From Eurosta solidaginis (lineage: Eukaryota > Arthropoda > Insecta > Diptera > Tephritidae): a DNA stretch of 64,000 bases. Below the pieces are notes generated by a model. The model saw only the letters and a program-made list of their open reading frames with translations. It was not told the DNA's origin and did not search any database. The stretch covers positions 117,127,112-117,191,111 of the forward strand of contig NC_090320.1 in the NCBI RefSeq assembly GCF_040869045.1, in the 5' to 3' direction. The position numbers and the translations under genes were made by a program. Positions 32,641 through 42,369 of the stretch are shown here, piece by piece (within the stretch, counting starts at the first letter, position 1; every line of letters begins with the position of its first letter).

Positions 32641-34780
32641 TATGAAAATTTATCATAAACTTGTACTTTATTATCGTTAGAAGTCGTATCATTTAAACTT
32701 ATTTTTTCGTTTTGTAATTCTTGTTTAGTTTGTGAACGCGTTTTAACGGCTAAAACGTGTTTTGTCGAATCTTTAATCTCGTCTATACTTATACGCGAAA
32801 GAGCATCAGCCACGACATTCGATTTTCCTTTAATATATTCAATTGTAAAATTGTATTCTGATAAATCTAATCTGATTCTAGAGAGTTTCGAGGAAGGATC
32901 TTTCATCTTAAATAGATAAACTAATGGTCTATGGTCTGATTTAACCGTGAAATGTGTACCGTAAACATACGGCCGAAAATGTTTTATAGCAAAATGTATT
33001 GCTAAAAGTTCTAATTCTATGATTGCCTTTTTCTGTTCGGCTTTATTGAAAGATTTTGATGCAAAGCAAATCGGTAAATCATTACCTCCATGCTTTTGGC
33101 TTAATATAGCGCAACAACCACTCTTAGATGCATCTACAGTGATAATAAATTCTTTTGAAAAATCAGGGTATTGTAATAGTTGAGGAGACATTAATGATAT
33201 TCTTAATTTTTCGAAGGCATTTTCCCAAGCATCATCCCAAACAAATTCAACTTTTTTTCGATTTAGACGATTTAAAGGGGCTGCCAGTGACGCAAAGTTA
33301 GGTATAAAACGCCTGTAATAATTTGCAAATGCAACGAATCGCCTAACAGCGTCCTTGTCTTTAGGCTTAGTGTATTTTTTAATTGCGTCTATTTTTGAGT
33401 CATCTGGCAGCAGGCCTTTTGAGGTGCATTTATGGCCTAAAAAAGTTACTTCAGAACGAAGAAAATTGCATTTGTTGGGATTTAACTTTAAATTGAATTT
33501 TCTACAAGTTTCGAAAACTTTTTCTAAATTTTTGAGGTGATGTGTCTCGCTACAACCGATGACGATAACATCGTCAATGTACATAAAAGCTTGATTTGGC
33601 GAAATGCCTGAAAATGCTAATGACATCATACGTGAAAAAGAGTTTGGTGCTATATTTAAACCGAAAGGTAAAAATTTCCAACGAAAAGCTCCTCGATCTG
33701 TACTGAAAGATGTAACGTCTCTAGAATTGACATGAAGTGGTATTTGGTGAAAACCAGAAAAAAGATCTAAAGTCGAAAAATATTTGGCTCTGCCAAGATT
33801 GTCGAGTATGTCGTCTACGCGTGCCAACGGAAATTTGTCTGCGATAAGCTTTTTGTTAACTGCTCTGAAATCAACGCACATACGATAAGACTTTTGGCCT
33901 GAAGGATCTTTTTTCGGCACCAATATTACAGGACTGTTATAATTAGAAAAGCTGGGTTCTAATAAATCATTTCGCAATAAATTTTCGACTTGTTTATTAA
34001 TTTCTTCACGTTGTGTATATGGTAAACGATAATTTTTTATATAGACTGGATTTTTATCAGTTAATCGTAGCTTTGGTTCGTAAAAGTTATTTAAAGTCAT
34101 ACGATCAGTTTTTAAAGCGAATACATCGGCATATTTTAAGCATAAATCTAGTAATTGGTTTTGAGCATTACCCGGCATTTGATTTTTCAAAATTTTCGTT
34201 AATTCCTCTAAGCGTTTTTGATCTTTTGAAGTTTCATTGATTTTGTAGACATTGTAGTTGGTGATATCTTCCGTTACGATATTGCAATTGTTGACATGTT
34301 TTACTTCGTCAGTAATATTTAAAATTTTTAGAACTGGATTATTCGTGTCAACAATGCACTTTGCCGTAAAAACACCACTACAGATTTCTTGCGAGTCTAA
34401 AAAAACAGGATTATCGCATTTTGGTAATTTAAATAACCGATAAACTTCACATCTCGGAGGAATAACTAAATAATCGGTACTTGTGCCCTGTAAAATTGGT
34501 ATATTTGCGTTATCTAATCCGGTATTAATAGTTATGCCATCGCTTGCATAATTAATAATGCATTTATTTAATTTTAAAAGATCTTTGCCGAGTATTCCGT
34601 CTGAAGGTATATTGAAATCGTCGTTAACTACATGTAAGGTATGCGGTATTAAAAATTTATATGCAATTAAGTTGGTTTTTAAGGTTCCTAAAGTTGAAAT
34701 TGTTTCAGGTGTTACGCCTGTTATGTTGGTTATTTCGTTACTATTAAAGTTACAATTTTGAGATAAACTTGAAATTTGAA
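32619..34780 (-). pseudogene. Protease remnant, reverse transcriptase and RNase H of E1
   Basis: Starts after gag in a second frame with LSQNCNFNSNEITNITGV and HVVNDDFNIPSDGILGKDLL, the second half of a retropepsin. No D-T/S-G active-site triplet precedes it. RT: SPVILVPKKDPSGQ, YFSTLDLFSGFHQIPL, FLPFGLNIAPNSF and MYIDDVIVIG, with all catalytic Asp present. RNase H: FIITVDASKSGCCAILSQ, IELELLAIHFAIKHFRPY and VKSDHRPL. The open frame extends about 75 codons further right (to 35003), but that part is only the other-frame shadow of the Asn-rich end of Gag. Confidence 0.88.
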
Positions 34781-35787
34781 CGTCTATTATTATTATTAGC
34801 ATTATTGTTACTACTACTAGGCTGATTGTTTCTATTAGTGCTATATCTGTCATTATTACCTCTATTAGAATTATTGTACCCGTAATTATTATTGTTGTAG
34901 TTATTTCTATTGTTATTGTTGAATCTTGCACTTGGATTGTTATACCTATTATTGAAATTATTACCCCTATAATTTCCTCGAAAACTATTTTGCCAATTAC
35001 CACGAGTACGGAATGCTAGTACTTGTCTTTCTTTTACCTTATTATTACGTTCGACTATCATTTTTGCAACTACGTCTTTTGAATCACTGAAGGTAGTTGG
35101 AGCCAGGATGGATTTGACCAATTCTGAACGAGTGTTCAACCTGCACACATTCACTGTTTGCTCTACGGCTATTTCATGTGCCTTGGCTTGTGTCATACCT
35201 TCACTAATCAAAGAACGTTCCAATGCGTCGGATAGTTCTTCAACGCGCTTAGCAAAGTCTGAGTAGTTATTATTGATGACATGTAAAGACGCGATTTTAC
35301 CAGAAACAACTCTCGAGTTGTCGGGTTTTATTCTATTTCTCAAGGCAGTCTTTATGTCATCGACTGAATTTATTACGGTTGGTAATGCTTCGCGTGCTTT
35401 TCCCTCAAGTTTGGATTTCAAAAATGCAATAAAAGTATTATTTAAATTTTCATCTGAGAAGACTTCAATTAATTTTATTTTGTCGAAAAAAAATTCTAAT
35501 GCCAGTGGATCGCCGCTGGAGTTGTCCCTAATAATTGAGGCGCAACTGGTAATGAACACCTTTTTCTGTTCTGAGGTTGCCATGATTGAAATATTGTTAT
35601 TCGATTGTAAATCTGAAGGATTTGAAGTAGAGTGAGAATTGGAAAAGTCAGGTTCTGACTGAAAATTTGAATTATTATTTTCTGCGATATCTGAGTCATT
35701 AAATCCTAAAAAATCTCCTTGACGAGCTAGTGAACACCTTCCTTTAGAGCTTGATTTATCGCTGGAATTGCCCTCAGAATCGGACAT
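34750..35787 (-). CDS. Gag of E1
   Basis: 345 residues from an ATG at 35787. An acidic Ser/Asn-rich N-terminus (about 1-75) is followed by a helical capsid-like domain (SIIRDNSSGDPLALEFFFDK, KSKLEGKAREALPT, then SELVKSILAP). The C-terminus is Arg/Asn/Gly-rich (RGNWQNSFRGNYRGNN and poly-Asn), without a CCHC knuckle. That basic tail is common in mdg1/412-type Gags and would serve in RNA binding. Uninterrupted, so a particle protein could still be made. Pol follows in a different frame with a short overlap. Confidence 0.8.
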   Translation of the reverse strand: MSDSEGNSSDKSSSKGRCSLARQGDFLGFNDSDIAENNNSNFQSEPDFSNSHSTSNPSDLQSNNNISIMATSEQKKVFITSCASIIRDNSSGDPLALEFFFDKIKLIEVFSDENLNNTFIAFLKSKLEGKAREALPTVINSVDDIKTALRNRIKPDNSRVVSGKIASLHVINNNYSDFAKRVEELSDALERSLISEGMTQAKAHEIAVEQTVNVCRLNTRSELVKSILAPTTFSDSKDVVAKMIVERNNKVKERQVLAFRTRGNWQNSFRGNYRGNNFNNRYNNPSARFNNNNRNNYNNNNYGYNNSNRGNNDRYSTNRNNQPSSSNNNANNNNRRSNFKFISKL

Positions 35788-38180
35788 GTGTTTGAAATAC
35801 GGTAATTTTATTGAAAATTATTTTAAAAGAAAAATTTTGTAAATCAGGTAAATATTTTGTAAATCCGAGTATTATTTAAAAATCCGGTTAAAATTTGTCG
35901 TGTTTGGTATAAATTTTATAAAATGGTAAATCTGGTTAAGAAAATTATATAATTGTTTTTTTGTTTTTTTTCGAAAACAAAGGAACATCCGGTCTGCGGA
36001 TTTTCTCTAAATTATAGGCTAGAGAAATGCCTACCCCCCTTTCCGTGCCGAACTTACCGACTGCCCCTTACTAGGTTAGCCCCGCTAGCTAACCAATGGA
36101 CAGGCTGTCCTAAGAAGGACACTTGGTCTGTGGTTTCTCGCCCCCAGAATGGGCTTTGCAAAAGGAAATAGGGAAGCGTGTTCCGGTTTCCTTTTATTTT
36201 GTGAAAAACCGAAACAGGCTGGTATATTTTTTTTCCGGACTATTGGAAAAAAATATAAAAAAAACCTCACTTGTTTCCACAAGCCTAACCAAAATTTTAT
36301 TTTTTGTCGAATATACGGCGATTGTAACGCCCACACCGCTTTATATCGAAAGTACAAAAACGTGTTTTGTATCGCGGACGCACCGCTATTAAGAAAACGA
36401 AACGCTTGTTTAAAAATTTAAACAATGAAAATATTTTAATTTTTCCCTATTAAATTCACGTGGTTTAAAGGCAAAATTTTCATTTTATGGCATTCATATT
36501 CAAAAAAATAGAGGAGCTCAGGATTTGGTGCAAGTGGTCATAGTGTTTACAAACTGGTGTAGCACTTTTACAACAAAACGCGAAAAATGTATACTGCTAT
36601 GCATTTGATACGTCATGGCTAATACGCGACATCAAAACCCGAAATTAATTTTTCCAACATTGTCAATGCAAAACAAAATCTAAAAAGATGTTTCCAAATG
36701 ACGAAGAAACACAAATTTTTTTTCTCAATATCTAGTGCACAAAACTCTGAACTGCCCTAATGTGTATACATTTTTTTTTTTTTTTGTTAGGTGTTAGGTG
36801 TATGTGCAACCAGGCATTGCTTTTAATATTTCTTAAAAGAGGCTTAAAAAGATTTATGAAGATTTAAGAAGCGATAAGTTTTATATTTGAAATTTGTAGA
36901 ATTATATATTTTTAGATATGTTTATTATAGTTCAACTGTGTAAGTAAATTTTTAAGGCTTACAAAAACACGGAAATATTAGTCAATAATTTACAACTTGG
37001 AAAGTTTCAAAAAAAAAATTCAAATTATTTCATAAAGGTTTATTCACGAGAGGGAATGGTTGTTTTTAAACGGTTTTATTTTATCAAGCCTTCTTTGTTT
37101 AATGTGGGCATGAAATTCTGAATTACTTCATATGTAAATATATTGCAATAAATAATATTATTGGAATGATAAAAATTTTCATTTATAATTAGTTTTCATT
37201 AATAACAAACTCTTCAAACGAATTCAAATTTCAAAATTCTTATTTAAATTTAATTTGCGATAAACTATAGTTTGTTCTACCAACTAGAAAATCGCTTAGG
37301 GAACGATCGAGCCATTTCCAAAAAGCCTTAGCATAGAGCATTTTCAAATGCAAATTATAAAAATTTTGTAAAATGTAGGCAGATTGCAGCCCAATTATAT
37401 AATATACATGTGTTCCAAATTTTCAACCGAACTTCTTTAGTAGAGCTTACGAAAAACTACGCAGCTCGTTCGTTCCTTAGTTACATATAAAATTTACAAG
37501 CTTATATTCGAAAAAAAAAAATAATAACTTAGTTAATACTGCATCCTCCGGAATTTACACCTTTTCTGCATGTTGTTAGTCCACTTCCACTGAGTCTTCG
37601 TACCTCGTGTGTTCTCCAGAACAAAAATATTGGATAGGTAATTCACTGGGTATCGACGCCGTGTTTATGTGCTCGTTTCCAAAAATGATTTCTATTATTA
37701 TAGAATATAAATTTGAATTGCGAGTTTATTTTTGTCGATTAATCCACATCTTAGTCGTTATGGTTTTTTTTCCAACTTCGGAGTTCATTCGAAAGCATTT
37801 TCTTAGTACAATACTTCTTGATTCCAATTTTTTTGTATTGATTTATTTAGTTTTTGCATTGCATTTATTTATTACTTGTTCGCGCTTTAGTTATTAGATA
37901 TTGTCCAATAATGCAATCTTATTTAGTTATAATTTTTTTTTTTTTTAATTGTGTGTGGTTTTATAATTTCACACCACTGTATAAGAACCACTAAGTATAT
38001 TCTCTCATAACTGTTTTATAGTTCATGATAATGTATGTAGTTTATATACGAGTCATACGACTAAAATAAATTTTACAGTTCTTCTGCATTTTAATTACGA
38101 AATTGTGCCTTTAAAATTTCAAAAATAATATTTTCCCTTTTCTTCAGCATTGAAAGTCATCTTTTTGGCTTCGAATATTG
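35788..38180 (-). other. Leader of E1 (2.4 kb), no gene recognised
   Basis: Long AT-rich region between the primer-binding site and gag. It holds short frames (for example 37607-37897 + and 36123-36421 +) with no recognisable similarity. A 20-base sequence near 37062 (GTTTTTAAACGGTTTTATTT) also occurs near 11386. A regulatory role or a lost gene is possible but nothing supports either. Confidence 0.4.
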
Positions 38181-38193
38181 GTCACGGTCGCCA
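38181..38193 (-). promoter_or_regulatory. Primer-binding site of E1, tRNA-Arg(UCG) type
   Basis: On the - strand TGGCGACCGTGAC, the complement of the 3' end of tRNA-Arg(UCG) including CCA, abutting the LTR with no spacer. The same primer type is used by mdg1 and 412. Confidence 0.85.
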
Positions 38194-38574
38194 TGTAAAG
38201 TGGCATTTTGAATATGTACACTTTCGTTTTAGTTGCGTTACAAATATTCTTTTGTGGTACACACATTTTTAGTTCACCAAACCCGAGCGCGCTTTTACAA
38301 AAGACGCGTTGTTGGCTGCGTGCCGGCTCAATCCAAACTCAACTCAAACTGCAAAACTGCTGACGCTTCAAAGCAGCTTTGCCGGTATCCAAAAGTGCAT
38401 AACGGGTAAATCGCATAATGCAATGGCGTGATAGAGTCGAGTAACGGGAGATTCAGCCAATCAGAATTCTCTCCGTCATTCGACTCTTTCACCCAGTAAT
38501 GCCAAGTGCAAACATGCATGGTTGCATGTGGGGGTGATGCCAGCTATTTTAGTTTTTAGTTGGCTGGCACTACA
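38194..38574 (-). repeat. 5' LTR of E1 (381 bp)
   Basis: Same ends as 30470-30976 but about 126 bp shorter because of one internal gap; elsewhere it differs by few substitutions. Confidence 0.88.
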
Positions 38575-40505
38575 ATAGTAGGGAATGGTACGCTTCGCAC
38601 TGACCTCGACAAAATTTCTATCGTAACGAACTATCCCTTTCCAAACACTGTAAAGCAATTGCGAAGGTTCCTCGGATTGGCCGGCTGGTACCGACGGTTT
38701 GTGGATAATTTCGCCGCCATTACCACACGTTTGACAAATTTGCTAAAAAATAGCAAAAATTTCACATGGAACGAGGAGGCCCAGAAATCGTTCGACAAAT
38801 TCAAAAATATGTTTTGCACCGCTCCTGTCTTAGCAAGCCCGGATTACGAAAACCCGTTTATCATCCAGTGTGATGCTAGTAAGCTTGGTGTTGGTGCTGT
38901 TTTGGCACAAAGAAATGATGAAGGCACCGAAGTCCCTATTGCCTACTTTTCTCAGAAGCTGAACCAGGCTCAGACGAATTATAGTGTGACTGAACTGGAG
39001 TGCCTCGCTGCAATTCTCAGCCTCAAGAAGTTTAGAGCCTATGTAGAGGGTCAGGACTTTACCATCATAACAGACCACGCCAGCTTGCAATGGCTCATGC
39101 GACAGACGGATTTGTCAAGTAGACTGGCTCGATGGGCATTAAAACTACAGGGCTTTAAGTTTACAATAGAGCATCGCAAAGGTTCGCTTAATGTTATCCC
39201 GGATAGTTTATCGCACCAGAACTTCGACGAAATAACTGAACTAGAAGTCCGTCCACTGGTGGATCTTAGCTCACCCGAGTTTTTGTCGGAAGAGTACAAT
39301 AAGCTTGTACAACACGTTCAAACCCACAAAACTCGGCTTCCGGACTTACAGGTACTGGACAACAAGGTGTATAAACGCACAGAGCATCCTAATGGTAACG
39401 TCGATCGAGAAGCTTTCAACTGGAAGCTGTGGATTCCAAAAACTCTTACCCGTTCGGCGATTGAGAATGCCCACTGCCCCCAAACAAATGCCATGGTGGT
39501 GTGGCTAAGACATTGGAACGATTGCGGCTTAACTTTTACTGGCCCAACATGGCAGCGGACGTAAAATTATATGTCGGGCAATGTGATACTTGTCGGCAGT
39601 CTAAATCACCAAATACTATTCTACGTCCCCCTATGTCTACGCAGTACATCGTTGAGCGACCCTTCCAGAAACTTTACATTGACCTAATAGGACCTTATCC
39701 ACGATCGAAACAGGGAAATATTGGGGTAATGATTATCCTCGACGCCCTAACAAAATATCCCTTATTAAAGCTTGTTAGAAATTTTAACACCACACCAATT
39801 CGGGAGTATCTGCGGGAAGTATTTAGCCTCTTTGGAACCCTGAAATTGTCAGATAATGGCCCTCAGTTTAGATCGAAACAGTTAAACACATTTTTAGCCG
39901 ACCGTGGAGTGAAACATATATGTACTGCTTTATATAGCCCACAGGCTAACGCGAGTGAAAGAGTAAATCGGTCCATCATAACTGGCATTAGGTCATACCT
40001 CAAACATGACCAGGGACTTTGGAATGAGCATTTAGGAGACATTGCCGAAGCTCTCAGGAGCTCTTACCACCAGACTATTAGATGTTCACCGTATTTTGCA
40101 CTTTTCGGCCAGCAAATGATCTCACACGGAAATGATTATAAACTGCTACGGGAACTGGGAACGCTTGACGAGAATGTCGCAAGTGGAGCAGATCGTTTAA
40201 ACTGTATACGTGATACGATTATGAAAAATATTAGCCTAGCGTTCGAATCTACAGCCAAACGGTACAACCTCCGGAGCACTACGAAAGCCTTTAAAGTTGG
40301 CGAAACTGTTTTTCGTCGGATTTTCACCTTAAGCGATGCCACGAAGAAATACTGCGCCAAACTTGCACCAAAATTCATAAAAGCAAAAGTCGTAAATGTA
40401 AAGGGAAATTGTATATATGAGCTTGAGGATGTAGCTAGTGGAAGGCGGGGAATGTATCATCGCAAAGATATTCAAGAAGATAAAAAAAACGCACCAACAC
40501 TCTAG
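38575..40505 (+). pseudogene. RNase H and integrase of the RING-Gag element (second half of pol)
   Basis: Resumes pol after E1: GNGTLRTDLDKI, FLGLAGWYRRFVDNF, RNase H (FIIQCDASKLGVGAVLAQ, TELECLAAILSLKKFRAY, IITDHASLQWL). A frameshift lies within the integrase zinc finger near 39495. The frame at 39501-40505 then has FYWPNMAADVKLYVGQCDTC, LYIDLIGPYPRSKQ (Asp), LKLSDNGPQFRSKQ (Asp) and NASERVNRSI (Glu), the complete D,D,E core, and a basic C-terminus ending at TAG. Two frames plus the nested element make it inactive. Confidence 0.88.
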
Positions 40506-40530
40506 GGGGGGGGGGGGGGGGGGAGGGGGG
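40505..40530 (+). promoter_or_regulatory. G-rich polypurine tract
   Basis: 19 G, one A and six G immediately after the pol stop codon. Its position is that of the plus-strand primer of an LTR element. The next bases, TGTGTACTGG, look like an LTR start. Confidence 0.6.
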
Positions 40531-41206
40531 TGTGTACTGGTGTACCTGGAAAAGTTACAATTCATCCATTTAATATAATTTTATATCTAAAATGATATCG
40601 GTTACGTGTTTGAGTACTTTTCACTTCCGGTGTATACATTCCGGTGCAAGAAAGTTACCACACCACGATCAGAACACTTCCTTTATATCATTTGATACCA
40701 CTTCAAAAACGACTGACTGCTAGCTGTCAGAAAAGAGCATAGCTAGACTTCCGGAAGGAAACATGTTTTTTGGGTTTTTGGAACGAGATATCGAGGAGTA
40801 AGATCAGTGGAGATTAGGCGAATTTGTTTTTTTTTATTAATTCTATCTGCCCGCGTACGCAAAGTTTATTTAAGACCGCAAGTAAAGGTTAAAAAGTATA
40901 CCTACGCGTAATTTACCATCAGTTTCGTTACATAAAGTTATCTCCACTGATCCCAGCCAAACCCGAGATCAAGAGACCCAACCAAGGTGCATGCCACGAG
41001 GCCAGCTATCGCTGCTTGACCACCAAGAGCCGTATCCCAGCTGTATAGTTTCGTCGATATTAAATAAAGTATAGATATCTATACATTTAAAGTATTTGGG
41101 CAGGATTTTTTTTATGGGTTGTAAACCTTAGACCGCATATGTTCGGTTCCAATAACCCAACAAAATAATAAGGAAGATTTTTTTGCTAGAATATGTCTGA
41201 AATAGT
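40531..41206 (+). other. Possible 3' LTR of the RING-Gag element, then unassigned DNA
   Basis: Begins TGTGTACTGG after the purine tract and contains ATTAAATAAAG near 41061, compatible with an LTR polyadenylation region. It shows no similarity to the 1.79 kb LTR at the other end of the element (24887-26677), so it cannot be confirmed as its partner. Right boundary unknown. Confidence 0.4.
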
Positions 41207-42345
41207 GTATATTACTTACTTACTTACTTAATTGGCGCTTAACCGTTTAAACGGTTATGGCCGTCCAACAAGGCGCGCCAGTCGCTCCTTCGCTCCGCCA
41301 ACCGGCGCCAATTGGTCACACCATGGGAGTTTAAATCGTTTTCCACCTGGTCCTTCCAACGAAGTGGGGGCCGCCCTCTACCTCTGCTTCCATAGGCGGG
41401 TTCCGATAGAAACACTTTCTTGGCCGGAGCATCATCTTTCGTTCGCATAACATGGCCTAGCCAGCGCAGCCGCTGCGTTTTAATTCACTGGACTATGTGT
41501 ATGTCTGCGTATAGCTCGTACAGCTCATCATTAAATCTTCTTCGGTACTCGCCATCGCCAACGAGTAGAGGTCCATAAATCTTTCGAAGAGCTTTTCTCT
41601 CGAACACTCCCAAAGCCGCTTCATCTGCTGATGTCATGGTCCATGCTTATGCCCCATTTAGTAGGACGGGTACGATAAGTGACTTGTAGAGTATGATTTT
41701 CGTTCGCCGAGAGAGGACTTTACTTTTCAATTGCCTACTTAGTCCAAAGTGGCATTTATTGGCAAGATTGATTCTTCGCTGGATTTCAGTGCTGATGTTG
41801 TTGCTAGTGTTGATGCTGGTTCCCAAATAAACGAAGTCTTTTACTATTTCGAAATTATGGTTGCCAACAGTAGCGTGGTTGCCAAGGCGCATATGTGCTG
41901 ACTCTTTGCTCGATGACAGCAGGTACTTCGTTTTGTCCTCATTCACTATCAAACCCATCTTTACCGCTTCTTTTTCCAGTTTGTAGTAAGCAGAACTAAC
42001 AGCGCGGGTGTTTAGGCCGATGGTATCAATGTCATCAGCATATGCCAGTAATTGCACGCTTTTATAGTATATTGTTCCAGTGCGGTTAAGTTCTGCAGCT
42101 AGTATAATTTTCTCCAGCATCAAATTAAAGAAATCGCACGATAGGGGGTCACCCTGTCTGAAACCTCGTTTAGTTTCGAACGGCTTGGAGAGGCCCTTCC
42201 CAATTCTGACTGAGCTGATGGTGTTGCTGGACACAGCCGTATAAGTTTTGCGGGGAAACCAAATTCAGACATAGCGGCATATAGGCAGCTCCTTTTCGTG
42301 CTATCGAAATAGTGTGTATGCACAAGCGTATATATGCATGCATAA
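41207..42345 (-). pseudogene. LINE-C (RTE-like) 3' fragment
   Basis: A 5'-truncated non-LTR element read from right to left. RT end: FETKRGFRQGDPLSCDFF and LAYADDIDTIGLNTR with the catalytic YADD intact; then HFGLSRQLKSKVLSRRTKII and the terminal block LRWLGHVMRTKDDAPAKK and GSRGRGRPPLRW. The 3' end has a TAAG microsatellite tail (about 41211-41230). Frameshifts near 42225 and 41647 disrupt it. Clade RTE-like on motif grounds; not certain. Confidence 0.78.
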
Positions 42346-42369
42346 ACCTAAAAGACAATAACTAAAAAT

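Larger units (their letters stand above)
30470..38574 (-). mobile_element. mdg1/412-like Ty3/gypsy element E1, inserted in the RING-Gag element pol
   Basis: Full-length layout on the - strand: 5' LTR (38194-38574), tRNA-Arg primer site, 2.4 kb leader, gag, pol, polypurine tract (minus strand AAAGGGGAATGA, about 30977-30988) and 3' LTR (30470-30976). Flanked by ATAG on both sides (30466-30469 and 38575-38578). Removing the element and one ATAG restores the pol reading TATATAGTAGGG of the host. No env frame: only about 290 bp separate pol and the 3' LTR. The protease active site is missing and pol has a frameshift. Confidence 0.92.

Noticed and set aside
34780..35003. N-terminal 75 residues of the long frame that continues into E1 pol (very Ile-rich)
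   Set aside because: It is the other-frame reading of the Asn-codon repeats at the end of Gag, so not part of Pol.
37062..37082. Shared 20-mer GTTTTTAAACGGTTTTATTT at 11386 and 37062
   Set aside because: Too short and AT-rich to support a repeat family from two occurrences.
37607..37897. 96-residue hydrophobic frame in the E1 leader as a membrane protein gene
   Set aside because: AT-rich sequence gives Phe/Leu/Ile-rich frames by chance, and it lies antisense to the element.
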